Of a DNA stretch of 31,673 nt, positions 15,526-22,875 are shown one piece after another. Under the pieces are notes generated by a model. That model was given only the letters and a program-made list of their open reading frames with translations. It had not been told where the DNA came from and did no database searches. The stretch is taken from positions 1-31,673 of the forward strand of contig JAKLIT010000001.1 in NCBI GenBank assembly GCA_022709465.1. The letters are read 5' to 3'. A program made the position numbers and the translations under genes. This stretch comes from Candidatus Omnitrophota bacterium. GTDB lineage: Bacteria > Omnitrophota > Koll11 > Pluralincolimonadales > Pluralincolimonadaceae. How positions within the stretch are numbered: position 1 is the first letter of the stretch; every line of letters begins with the position of its first letter.

Positions 15526-15742
15526 AGCCGCATACATAAAATTAAAAGAAGGCGCATGCCACCACACAAAAGAGATCCTTCCTGAGGTCTTTGCCGATTT
15601 TAACTCCCGCAACGAGATCATTGGAGTTGAGCTTATCAGCCCGTGCACTGTCACGCTCAGGAAGCTCGCGCGGAAGTTAAAATTGCCCGTTTTTAACAAG
15701 ATCAAAAACCCCTCGAAGAGATCTGCTCCTAAAGTGATTTAA
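15497..15742 (+). CDS. DUF2283 family protein (putative antitoxin component)
   Basis: An 81-residue protein read from ATG 15497 (ATG 15500 is equally possible) with the DUF2283 pattern: INIDTQAKAAYIKLKEG, then ILPEVFADFNSRNEIIGVELIS, the alternating strands of a small beta-rich fold. DUF2283 genes regularly accompany DUF4258 genes, and the 29-base overlap here supports co-translation. The C-terminus is basic (KLKLPVFNKIKNPSKRSAP). Its mechanism is unknown. GC content rises again in this gene. Confidence 0.75.
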   Translation: MMINIDTQAKAAYIKLKEGACHHTKEILPEVFADFNSRNEIIGVELISPCTVTLRKLARKLKLPVFNKIKNPSKRSAPKVI

Positions 15743-15757
15743 CGACGGAGGCCCCAA

Positions 15758-16585
15758 ATGCTCAAAGAACAAAAGATCCGCGACCTGACGTTAAAGCTCA
15801 TCCAGGTGATAGTTTGGTTCGAGATACTCTGGGCGGTGGTATTCCTCATAAGCATGGTATTCCAGTGGTCCGGCATAACCGACCAGCTCGCGTCGGCCTT
15901 CTTCGGGGCTGGGTTCTGCGGCGTGCTGCTGCTGGCGGCGCTGACCCTGCTCAACGTCACCGCGAACATGAACATCATATCCAAGGTGCAGGTGATGAAA
16001 TACGCGGGCGGGGAGTCCGCGCCGGAAGACAGGCAGGCGACGCTCAAGATACTTGCCGTATCCGCGGCGCTGATAGCGGTGGTGGTGCTGTCGCTCTGGT
16101 TCGCCGAATGGCAGACGTACAAGATAAAGGTCGCGGACACGAAGTCGAAGATAGAGTCGATAGTCGACACGAAACTCATCGACGATGCTATAGGCGTCAT
16201 CAAAAGCGACGGCAGGATAGCCGACCTCGGCGCCATCAGGGACGCGCTCACCGCCACGATGAACACGGGCGGCCAGCTGTCGGTCATATTCCCAAAGAAC
16301 GTCAGGGGAGTGGACGTGTATTACGAATTCACCGCCTGGAGCTACTGGCAGGACAAGAGCGAAAAGAAGATATCCGAGGTTTCCCTGCAGAAGTACGTCC
16401 CGCGCGAGGGCGAGAAGGGGAAATGGGACAAGCTCATCGCCGGGCAGGTTGACACGTTCAGCGTGCCCCACGGCGGCAACCTGCGCATGTTCCGCCGGAT
16501 CAAGCGCTCCGATGGCGAGCTCATCCTCCTCGTGGACACGAGCCGCAGGTTCGATTACAGCAGGAGCAGCTTCAGCAAGGACTAA
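15758..16585 (+). CDS. Membrane-anchored protein, unknown function
   Basis: A 275-residue protein with three hydrophobic segments in the first half (about 16-37, 44-65 and 97-114), a probably helical linker (KVADTKSKIESIVDTKLIDD) and a soluble C-terminal domain (about 140-275) with VDVYYEFTAWSYWQDKSEKK and ELILLVDTSRRFDYSRSSF. I do not recognise the family. ACGGAGG lies about nine bases before ATG 15758. Codon use is that of the core genome, unlike the AT-rich genes on both sides, so this looks like resident DNA between two acquired cassettes. It is followed by two hairpins (16624-16679). Confidence 0.6.
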   Translation: MLKEQKIRDLTLKLIQVIVWFEILWAVVFLISMVFQWSGITDQLASAFFGAGFCGVLLLAALTLLNVTANMNIISKVQVMKYAGGESAPEDRQATLKILAVSAALIAVVVLSLWFAEWQTYKIKVADTKSKIESIVDTKLIDDAIGVIKSDGRIADLGAIRDALTATMNTGGQLSVIFPKNVRGVDVYYEFTAWSYWQDKSEKKISEVSLQKYVPREGEKGKWDKLIAGQVDTFSVPHGGNLRMFRRIKRSDGELILLVDTSRRFDYSRSSFSKD

Positions 16586-16623
16586 GGGGCCACGGCGAAA
16601 GCCGACTTAGGGGACGCACTACT

Positions 16624-16644
16624 AAGGTCACAAATTGTGACCTT
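16624..16644. repeat. Perfect 21-bp palindrome
   Basis: AAGGTCACAA (16624-16633) and TTGTGACCTT (16635-16644) pair perfectly around a central A. No T-run follows. It could be an operator or a relic: read as codons from 16622 it gives LRSQIVTLK then a stop, which resembles a core segment of ORF6N-domain proteins. Both readings are tentative. Confidence 0.6.
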
Positions 16645-16679
16645 AAAATAACTGGTGCCAAATCGGCACCAGTTATTTT
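16645..16679. terminator. Strong hairpin, probable (bidirectional) intrinsic terminator
   Basis: A perfect 15-bp stem (16645-16659 pairing with 16665-16679) closes a 5-base loop. The stem has the GC core GGTGCC/GGCACC, an A-rich 5' foot (AAAATAA) and a T-rich 3' foot (TTATTTTCTT), as expected for a terminator usable in both directions. It lies 60 bases after the membrane protein gene's stop and before the next cassette's promoter. Confidence 0.55.
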
Positions 16680-16680
16680 C

Positions 16681-16717
16681 TTGAAAGTATTTTGCCTCCT
16701 TTTACGTCTATTACATC
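16681..16717. repeat. 37-bp element shared by the two toxin-antitoxin cassettes, copy B
   Basis: Matches 15266-15302 at 27 of 37 positions, sharing TTGAAAG at the start and ACGTCTA-TAC near the end. It sits directly after the terminator hairpin and before the HigB-like cassette promoter. Confidence 0.5.
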
Positions 16718-16736
16718 AGGGCGGTAAAAAGATGTA

Positions 16737-16765
16737 TTGACAATACAAGTTATAACTTGTATACT
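16737..16765 (+). promoter_or_regulatory. Sigma70-type promoter with palindromic operator
   Basis: TTGACA at 16737-16742 (a perfect -35), a 17-base spacer and TATACT at 16760-16765 form a near-consensus promoter. Across the spacer and into the -10 lies a perfect 20-bp palindrome, ATACAAGTTATAACTTGTAT (16743-16762). This is the expected place for autorepression by the XRE antitoxin encoded two genes along. The Shine-Dalgarno AAGGAGG (16767-16773) falls right after the -10, so transcription would begin at or inside it. Confidence 0.85.
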
Positions 16766-16780
16766 TAAGGAGGCGTGTTA

Positions 16781-17149
16781 ATGTTTCAAATATGCTATTT
16801 TGTTGACCAAAGGGGCAGGATTCCCGCGGAAGAGTTCATTGACAGCCTGACAGAAAAAGAACAGGCAAAGGTGTTCGCGTATCTGTATGAGTTGAAGAAA
16901 AAAGGCTTTCGGATGCGCAGGCCTATGGCAGAATATCTCAGGGAGGGCATATACGAGCTAAGGCCTAAAGATAACAGGATATTTTATTTCTTTTTCCTCG
17001 GCAATAATGTCGTAGTCTTACATGGAATCAAGAAAAATACCAAGCGAGTTCCGGACAGGGACTTAAAATTATGCATAGTAAGAAGATTATTAGTAGAATT
17101 AGGCAGTTCACTTAAAAATTTAGAAATCGGAGGTGAAGAAAATGGCTGA
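16781..17149 (+). CDS. higB: Gp49-like/HigB-type RelE-superfamily toxin
   Basis: A 122-residue protein from ATG 16781, seven bases after AAGGAGG (the in-frame GTG at 16775 is too close to the ribosome site). It has the phage-derived Gp49-like layout (PF05973): YFVDQRGRIPAEEFIDSL, EKEQAKVFAYLYELKKKG, then the RelE-like core YELRPKDNRIFYFFFLGNN and VVLHGIKKNTKRVPDRD with the conserved basic residues. Members are ribosome-dependent mRNA interferases. The C-terminus runs about 20 residues past the family core. Its end overlaps the XRE gene by eight bases (toxin-first order, as in higBA). Expression is presumably repressed through the operator at 16743-16762. Confidence 0.85.
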   Translation: MFQICYFVDQRGRIPAEEFIDSLTEKEQAKVFAYLYELKKKGFRMRRPMAEYLREGIYELRPKDNRIFYFFFLGNNVVVLHGIKKNTKRVPDRDLKLCIVRRLLVELGSSLKNLEIGGEENG

Positions 17150-17462
17150 CATAAAATTAGTAAGATACGATGCCCATTTAAACAAAAAGCTTAAAAGTGA
17201 GAAATTTCGGAAACTTTATGAGCAGGAGAAAATCAAGGTTGCATTAGCCCAAAAGATCTCAGAGATGAGAGAAGAAATGAAATTAAAGCAATCGGATCTG
17301 GCAAAGAGAATGAAAGTATCGCAGCAATTTATTTCCCAGATAGAAACAGGCGAGCAGGATAACCTGACTTTGGACACATTGATAAAGATTGCGAAATCAC
17401 TTGATCGCGAAATCGAGATCTCATTTATCAAAAAAGCATTAGCAAATGCCCAAACTCCTTAA
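17142..17462 (+). CDS. higA: XRE-family HigA-type antitoxin/regulator
   Basis: A 106-residue protein from ATG 17142, eight bases after GGAGG. The helix-turn-helix is at about 37-90: AQKISEMREEMKLKQSDLAK, RMKVSQQFISQIETGEQDNL and TLDTLIKIAKSLDREIEISF, a standard XRE/Cro domain. The N-terminal 35 residues are basic and helical and may bind the toxin. It overlaps the toxin gene by eight bases. The perfect palindrome in the cassette promoter is its likely binding site. Its last 17 bases overlap the start of the next, GC-rich gene. Confidence 0.88.
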   Translation: MADIKLVRYDAHLNKKLKSEKFRKLYEQEKIKVALAQKISEMREEMKLKQSDLAKRMKVSQQFISQIETGEQDNLTLDTLIKIAKSLDREIEISFIKKALANAQTP

Positions 17463-19077
17463 ATGCCTCAAACCTATAGTCGATTCACGCACAAAAGTGC
17501 TGATACTCGGGTCGTTCCCCGGGCCGGAATCGCTGGCGAGGCGGGAGTATTATGCGCACAAGACCAACCGGTTTTGGCCTATATGCGCAGGATCGGTCGC
17601 CTCAGCAGGGGTGCTCAATTATACGGCAAAGATCAAAGCGCTGAAAAAGAAGCGCCTCGGCCTCTGGGACGTCATCGGCTCGTGCAGCAGGGCAGGCAGC
17701 TCAGATAATAATATCAAAAATCCGCAGTTTAATGATATACTAACGCTGTTAAAGGCGCATCCGAATATCAAAACCGTATGTTTCAACGGAAAAAAGGCAG
17801 AGGCGATGTTCAATAAGGCGTTTCGCAAGCTCCCGGCCGGAATAAAATTCAAGTCGCTTCCATCAACAAGCTCCGCGAACGCCCAAATAGCACCAAATCA
17901 AAAGAAAAATATCTGGAACCGCGCATTCCGCGCCGCCCTTTGCGGATGCCCGATCATATTATTTTGCAGCGCGATGCTTGCCGGCTGCGCGTCTTTGCCG
18001 GTCAAGAACACCCCGTCGTATTCCCTCGATGATATATACAAGCGCCTGAGCTACAAGACCGACGGCGGCTACAGGGTGGTCAATATCTTCTACGCGACGA
18101 ACCGCCTCGACGACAAGCCGAAGCTCGCCGACAAGGTCCGCTACGGCTCGCTCGACGTCAGGATAGACCCGAGAGTCAGGATAGGCCTCATGCTGCCGGA
18201 TAAGCTCAGCAAGAAGGGCATACTAAAACTCCAGGATACGCGCCAGCTCGAGCCGGACGTTTTCACGGATCAGCTTTCGGCGGCGGTGAACGCGTCGCCG
18301 CATAAGTCGGTCCTGATACTCGTATTCGGGTTCAAGGACGGTTTCGAGGCGACCGCGATGAAGGCCGCATATTTCGCGTATCTGCTCGATGTGAATACGC
18401 CGGTACTGCTCTTCGACTGGCCCGGCGACCAGCCGGTAAGCTTCAGCGGCTATGTAAAGGCGCAGTCCCTGGCCTCGGAGTCGGGGCCGTATCTGGCCGA
18501 AGTGATAGCGAAGGTCGTGCGCGAGGTCAAGCCGGAGAAGGTCTGGATAGAGGCGTCGAGCTTGGGTTGCCAGGTCGCCTGCAACGCGTTCGAGGAGCTT
18601 TACAAATACCCTGATTTTTCCGATAAGGATACCGAGATAGACCATCTCGTGCTCGCGGCGCCGGATGTCAGCAAGGACGAGTTCAGGGGAAAGTTCAAGG
18701 ACGAGATGATAGCGCTGACGGATAAGATAACGGTCTACGTCGCCTCCGATGACGACGCCCTGCTCATGAGCGGCTTCATAAACGGCGAGCAGAAGCTCGG
18801 ACGCGTTAAGCTCAGGATGAAGGACCCCGAACAACTCGAGGAGGCGAGGGAGCTGCTCTATTTGAAATCGCTTGCGCCCGAGCGGCTGATGGTAATCGAC
18901 GTCACCCCGGTCAACAACGCGAGCTTCAAGCACGGTTATTATCTCGAGTGCCCGGAGTATTACGACGATTTTTATATGAGAATATTCGACACCGAACCGC
19001 GCCTGAACAGGCACCTGTACCTGCTCAAGACCGCCGAGGGCGCGGACTACTGGGTCATGCAGGATTCCAAGGAATAA
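17446..19077 (+). CDS. Hypoxanthine-DNA glycosylase fused in frame to a DUF900 lipoprotein hydrolase
   Basis: A 543-residue open frame with two parts that should live in different compartments. Residues 1-160 are a complete-looking hypoxanthine-DNA glycosylase of the uracil-DNA glycosylase superfamily: VLILGSFPGPESLARREYYA, HKTNRFWPI (N41, equivalent to the catalytic Asn), GLWDVIGSCSRAGSSDNNIK and LPSTSSANA. Residues 165-543 start with a lipoprotein signal (CGCPIILFCSAMLAGC, lipobox Cys181) and continue as a DUF900 alpha/beta hydrolase: VVNIFYATNRLDDKP, LILVFGFKDGF, VLLFDWPGDQP, IEASSLGCQVACNAF (nucleophile Ser) and IDHLVLAAPDVS. No start codon exists before the signal in this frame, so the hydrolase has no separate start I can find. 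ATG 17446 overlaps the XRE gene. Confidence 0.75.
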   Translation: MPKLLKCLKPIVDSRTKVLILGSFPGPESLARREYYAHKTNRFWPICAGSVASAGVLNYTAKIKALKKKRLGLWDVIGSCSRAGSSDNNIKNPQFNDILTLLKAHPNIKTVCFNGKKAEAMFNKAFRKLPAGIKFKSLPSTSSANAQIAPNQKKNIWNRAFRAALCGCPIILFCSAMLAGCASLPVKNTPSYSLDDIYKRLSYKTDGGYRVVNIFYATNRLDDKPKLADKVRYGSLDVRIDPRVRIGLMLPDKLSKKGILKLQDTRQLEPDVFTDQLSAAVNASPHKSVLILVFGFKDGFEATAMKAAYFAYLLDVNTPVLLFDWPGDQPVSFSGYVKAQSLASESGPYLAEVIAKVVREVKPEKVWIEASSLGCQVACNAFEELYKYPDFSDKDTEIDHLVLAAPDVSKDEFRGKFKDEMIALTDKITVYVASDDDALLMSGFINGEQKLGRVKLRMKDPEQLEEARELLYLKSLAPERLMVIDVTPVNNASFKHGYYLECPEYYDDFYMRIFDTEPRLNRHLYLLKTAEGADYWVMQDSKE

Positions 19078-19080
19078 AAA

Positions 19081-20028
19081 ATGCCGGGAAAACACCTGAA
19101 GAGGCAGGAATACGTGATGCGCGCGGCTCTCGTGAGCCTGTGGTGCAACGTCGTGCTTTTTACCTTCAAGGGTACGGCGTTTTTTGTCGTCCATTCGCTC
19201 GCGATCGCCACCGACTTCGCGATAACGGTTGTGGGGCTGAGCGTATCGATCATATTGTATTATTCGCTGAAGCTCGCGCACCGGCCCGCCGACATAATGC
19301 ACAACTACGGCTACGGCAAGATAGAGCATGTCTGCGAGGCGATAGAGGGGATAGTGCTCATCGGCATCGCGCTCGCGATGATCGCCCAGTCGGCGAAATC
19401 GCTCGTGCACCCGGAGCATGTTACCAACCCCGTGCTCGGCCTCGCATCGAGCATCCTGAGCTTCACGCTGAATTTCGGGGGGTCGTATTATATCCTTAAG
19501 ATGGGAAAGAAGAGCGGTTCGCCGGCCGTCCGTGCCGAAGGCATCCATTACATGCTCGAGGGTTTTATCTCTTTCGCGATAGCCGGGGCGTTCGTGCTGT
19601 CGATGTTCCTCGTCTCCCGCGGCAACGATAAGGTCGCGGTATACCTCGATCCCGTCGTAACGATGCTCGTCAGCGTCGCGATAGCCGTTCCTTCGTTCGG
19701 CATCGCGAAAGGGGCTTTCTCGAACCTCCTTGACGCCTCGATAGAGGAGCCGGGCAAGATGGATGTCGTGGTAAGCTTGGCGCAGAACGCCGGCCTATTC
19801 TGCGATTTCAGCGACATACGCACGCGCGTCGCGGGCCACAAGAAATTCATAAATCTCAAGATCATACTGCCGGCGCAGTTGTCGTTCGTCGAGGCGAACA
19901 AAATAGTAAAAAAGGTGGAAGACGATATAATGTCCGCTGTGCCGGACAGCGAGGCCTTCGTCAAGATGGAGGCCTGCCGCCGCGACTGCCTCGTGCTCAA
20001 GAACGGCGGGGAGTGCCCGTACCTTTAA
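19081..20028 (+). CDS. Cation diffusion facilitator (CDF) family transporter with altered metal site
   Basis: A 315-residue protein with the CDF plan: six helices in the first 220 residues, then a cytoplasmic ferredoxin-like domain (IRTRVAGHKKFINLKIILP, VEANKIVKKVEDDIM). Landmarks are HSLAIATDFAITVVG in TM2, RPADIMHNYGYGKIEHV after TM2 and EGIHYMLEGFIS in TM5. In YiiP the transport site is D-x3-D in TM2 and H-x3-D in TM5; here these read D-x3-T and H-x3-E, so metal choice or activity may differ. The tail has three cysteines (CRRDCLVLKNGGECPYL), a possible metal sensor. It starts three bases after the upstream stop, with AAGGA nearby. Confidence 0.82.
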   Translation: MPGKHLKRQEYVMRAALVSLWCNVVLFTFKGTAFFVVHSLAIATDFAITVVGLSVSIILYYSLKLAHRPADIMHNYGYGKIEHVCEAIEGIVLIGIALAMIAQSAKSLVHPEHVTNPVLGLASSILSFTLNFGGSYYILKMGKKSGSPAVRAEGIHYMLEGFISFAIAGAFVLSMFLVSRGNDKVAVYLDPVVTMLVSVAIAVPSFGIAKGAFSNLLDASIEEPGKMDVVVSLAQNAGLFCDFSDIRTRVAGHKKFINLKIILPAQLSFVEANKIVKKVEDDIMSAVPDSEAFVKMEACRRDCLVLKNGGECPYL

Positions 20029-20044
20029 CGTCGAAAGGAGATCC

Positions 20045-22336
20045 ATGAATAAACTCGTCAGCATCACCTTGTCCCTCGTAGCAGCACTTTTAACGTCGGC
20101 GGCGCCTTCTTATTGTAAAGATGAAGCGCCCGCGCCCGTTATCAGATCGATCACCGCCTCGTCCGATTACAACAACAACCGCGCCGAAAAAGCAGCCGAC
20201 GGAAAGCCGCTCACGCGCTGGGAGTCCGAATGGAAGGACAATCAGTGGGTACAAGTCGAGTTCGAGGCGCCGGTGATGCTCTACGGCATCGGCATAAAAT
20301 GGGAGACGGCCGCCGCGTTCCGCTACGCGGTAATGGGCTCGAACGACGGGAACCTGTGGGTCACCCTCGCGATGGTCGAAGACGGTGTCGAGGGCGAGGA
20401 TATGAAGATAAATTTCCAGAAACCCGCCGAATATAAATACGTGAAGGTCGACTGCTACGACAGGGCCACGGCCTGGGGATTTTCGGTATGGGAGATAGAG
20501 TTCAAGACGGACGGGCCGTACAAGAAGCTCGCGAAAAGGCAGTCGATGGTCAAGGGCAAGACGTTCTTCTCGGTGGAGCAGAAGGACGGGAAATACTGGT
20601 TTTCCGACACGTCCGGCAAACCGTTCATATCGAAGGGCGTAAACGTAGTGCTCAGCAACGACGGCGCGGTCCTGCAGAACTCGCAGTATTACGACGTCTC
20701 GAAAAATTACAAGGACAACCAGGGCTGGGCAAAGGATACGGTCAAGCGCCTCAGGAAATGGAAGTTCAATACCGTAGGGTGCTGGTCCGACGCGGCGACG
20801 TTCTATTATGACATGCCGTTCACGGTCATCCTGAACATGCCATCGACGACCGACCACCGGCTCGTCGACGTATTCGACCCGATGTTCGCGGAGAACGCCG
20901 ACGCCACTGCGGCGAGCAAGTGCAAACGCTTCAGGGACGCGAGGTACCTGCTCGGCTATTTCATCGATAACGAGCTTCCGTGGTACGGCGATGTCGGCTG
21001 GCACACGGGCCACGCGCCGCTCCTGCTCGACGAATATTCACGCCTGCCGGAGAGCGCGCCGGGCTATGCCAAGCTCGCGGAATTTTTGAAGGATAAATAC
21101 GGCCTTACGGTCGAGGAGTTCATGAAGGTGCGCGGCGCGCAGGCGAAGGAGGGGCGCGAGCTCTTTGCGGGCGCCGTCGCGGAGGAGTATTTCTCGGTCA
21201 TAACCTCATGCATAAGGAAGTACGACCCGAACCACCTGGTCCTCGGCGTGCGGTTCGCGGGAAGCGCACCTGAAGGTGTCATCGCGGCGTGCGGAAAATA
21301 CTGCGATGTCGTCTCGCTGAATTATTACTGCAAGAACATGAAGGTCGACAGGCAGCATATAGACAATTTCTATTTTATCGGGCAGAAGCCCATGATGATC
21401 ACGGAGTTCTCCTACCGCGCGATGGAGAACCGCAGCGGCGTGAAGAACAACAAGGGCGCCGATGTCACAGTCAAGACGCAGGCCGACAGGGCCGAGGGCT
21501 ACGACAAGTATGTAACGCAGATGATGGAGTTCCCGTACATGATCGGCTACCACTGGTTCCAGTACTTCGACCAGTCCCCGCAGGGGCGCAGTTTTGACGG
21601 CGAGAACAGCAATTACGGTATTGTCGATATTTACGACAAGGAATACGAACTGTTGACCGCCGCGATGAAGAAACTGAACCCGAAGGCGGACACGATACAC
21701 AAGAAGACGGCCCTTCCGTATCCCGAGAAATCCGTAAAGACGGACGGATACGCGCCGGTCAACAATAAGGACGTCAAGCGCGAGGGCGCGCCGTTCTGCA
21801 ATATCAGCGCCGTCAATACCGGGCGGATCGGCGTCTGGAAGGACAACTCTTCCTCGGCGAAGCTGGTGTTCGTCAGGGACCAGGCGGAGGACGGCGCGGC
21901 GCGGCTCGATTGCGCTGTCGAGACCGGGAGCGGCTGGGGATGCGGATTCAGCGTCCCGTGCGACGTGAAGACGAAGAACGACGACGGTTCGTTCGACCTG
22001 CAGGGATATAAGGGCATAAGGATAAAGATGTCCGCCACCGAAGGGCTGCCGTTCTCGGTATTCCTGAACGAGTCCGGCGCCGATGAGATGGGGAAACCCG
22101 AATATAAAGGCGTCCGCGATGCCGACGGTGAAAGCTTTACTTCCGAGCCGAACAGCGGCGCGGGCAGGATAGAGGTGTTTGAATACCCGTTCGACCAGTT
22201 CATGCTGCGCTCCGTATACGGCAACCAGAGCGGCAACAGGACATTGGACCTGCAGGCAGTCCGCAACATCGACTTATATTTTCCAGGCAACTCCGGCGAC
22301 GGCACCTGCGATATTTACGAGGTTACGTTATACTGA
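20045..22336 (+). CDS. Secreted multidomain glycoside hydrolase (clan GH-A-like) with F5/8 type C domain
   Basis: A 763-residue exported protein. Residues 1-24 are a signal peptide (ending SAAPSYC). Residues about 32-155 form a discoidin/F5-8C carbohydrate-binding domain (EKAADGKPLTRWESEWKDN, WGFSVWEIEF). Residues about 170-550 are a TIM-barrel glycosidase: FISKGVNVVL, WKFNTVGCWSD, LLGYFIDNELPWYG (E310, acid/base candidate after Asn) and MMITEFSYRA (E454, nucleophile candidate), with GYHWFQYFDQSP near the barrel end. This resembles beta-agarase/GH50-like or GH42-like enzymes; I cannot fix the family. The last 150 residues look like a CBM11-type beta-sandwich (IRIKMSATEGLPFSVFLNES). AAAGGAG precedes ATG 20045. 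The likely role is polysaccharide degradation. Confidence 0.8.
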   Translation: MNKLVSITLSLVAALLTSAAPSYCKDEAPAPVIRSITASSDYNNNRAEKAADGKPLTRWESEWKDNQWVQVEFEAPVMLYGIGIKWETAAAFRYAVMGSNDGNLWVTLAMVEDGVEGEDMKINFQKPAEYKYVKVDCYDRATAWGFSVWEIEFKTDGPYKKLAKRQSMVKGKTFFSVEQKDGKYWFSDTSGKPFISKGVNVVLSNDGAVLQNSQYYDVSKNYKDNQGWAKDTVKRLRKWKFNTVGCWSDAATFYYDMPFTVILNMPSTTDHRLVDVFDPMFAENADATAASKCKRFRDARYLLGYFIDNELPWYGDVGWHTGHAPLLLDEYSRLPESAPGYAKLAEFLKDKYGLTVEEFMKVRGAQAKEGRELFAGAVAEEYFSVITSCIRKYDPNHLVLGVRFAGSAPEGVIAACGKYCDVVSLNYYCKNMKVDRQHIDNFYFIGQKPMMITEFSYRAMENRSGVKNNKGADVTVKTQADRAEGYDKYVTQMMEFPYMIGYHWFQYFDQSPQGRSFDGENSNYGIVDIYDKEYELLTAAMKKLNPKADTIHKKTALPYPEKSVKTDGYAPVNNKDVKREGAPFCNISAVNTGRIGVWKDNSSSAKLVFVRDQAEDGAARLDCAVETGSGWGCGFSVPCDVKTKNDDGSFDLQGYKGIRIKMSATEGLPFSVFLNESGADEMGKPEYKGVRDADGESFTSEPNSGAGRIEVFEYPFDQFMLRSVYGNQSGNRTLDLQAVRNIDLYFPGNSGDGTCDIYEVTLY

Positions 22337-22836
22337 AAAGGGTCGCTGTCAACGACAAGATGCAGCAGGGGTATACTTATTACCTGACTGCGCCGGTAGG
22401 CAAGGGCTTCCATCCGGAATTCAAGCCCGAGCTGACGCCTGAAGAGATGCTGCGTCTCGGCGTCTTCGGCGGGAAGTACATGACCGATTGCGGGAAGGAG
22501 TTCCCGAGGAGCTGGTTCGCGAAAGCCAAACTTTCGCCTAAGAAGAAAGATCCTGCGCTGAATTATTTCAAGGTCGACGCGTCCCTGCCTTTGAAGGCCT
22601 GGCAGGATAAGGGCTGGATAAATCCCGACGACCCGCGCGGGTGGTTCCAGTGGTATTGCAGGTATTACATGGGGCGCCGCCTCCCGGGCGAGGACGAGCG
22701 CCAGATAAGGAGGTGGAAGGCGATAAGGCGCCACGTAATGGCGGTGAAGAAGAATTGCCGGCCGAAGGATCTCGGCTGCAGGCGCAAGCAGCGCCAGGCC
22801 CTTTTGCACTGGGCTTACGATTCACGCAAAATTTAG
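22333..22836 (+). CDS. Conserved hypothetical protein, Trp/Tyr-rich, with probable CTG start
   Basis: The 158 residues from the first ATG (22360) read MQQGYTYYLTAPVGKGFHPE through YMGRRLPGEDERQIRRWKAI and RQALLHWAYDSRKI. I recognise the pattern as a conserved uncharacterised family but know no function. It has many aromatic residues, several Cys (TDCGKEFP, KKNCRPKDLGC) and a basic C-terminal half, and no signal peptide. The ATG lacks a Shine-Dalgarno, while homologues as I recall them begin with KR-x-AVNDKMQ, which is encoded just upstream (22336-22365). The only non-AUG candidate in frame is CTG 22333, ten bases after CGAGG and overlapping the glycosidase stop. I therefore chose 22333, with caution. 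Confidence 0.65.
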   Translation: MKRVAVNDKMQQGYTYYLTAPVGKGFHPEFKPELTPEEMLRLGVFGGKYMTDCGKEFPRSWFAKAKLSPKKKDPALNYFKVDASLPLKAWQDKGWINPDDPRGWFQWYCRYYMGRRLPGEDERQIRRWKAIRRHVMAVKKNCRPKDLGCRRKQRQALLHWAYDSRKI

Positions 22837-22875
22837 GGTGCCTCCTCGCAGGATGGCCCCAAAGGGGGAGAGAAG

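Noticed and set aside
15266..16717. Integron attC-like sites next to toxin-antitoxin cassettes
   Set aside because: The paired elements lack conserved GTTRRRY and RYYYAAC boxes in the right places, and no integrase is present.
18223..19548. 441-codon open frame on the minus strand
   Set aside because: Opposite two well-supported genes (DUF900 hydrolase and CDF transporter); composition is the antisense of GC-rich codons and shows no domain motif.
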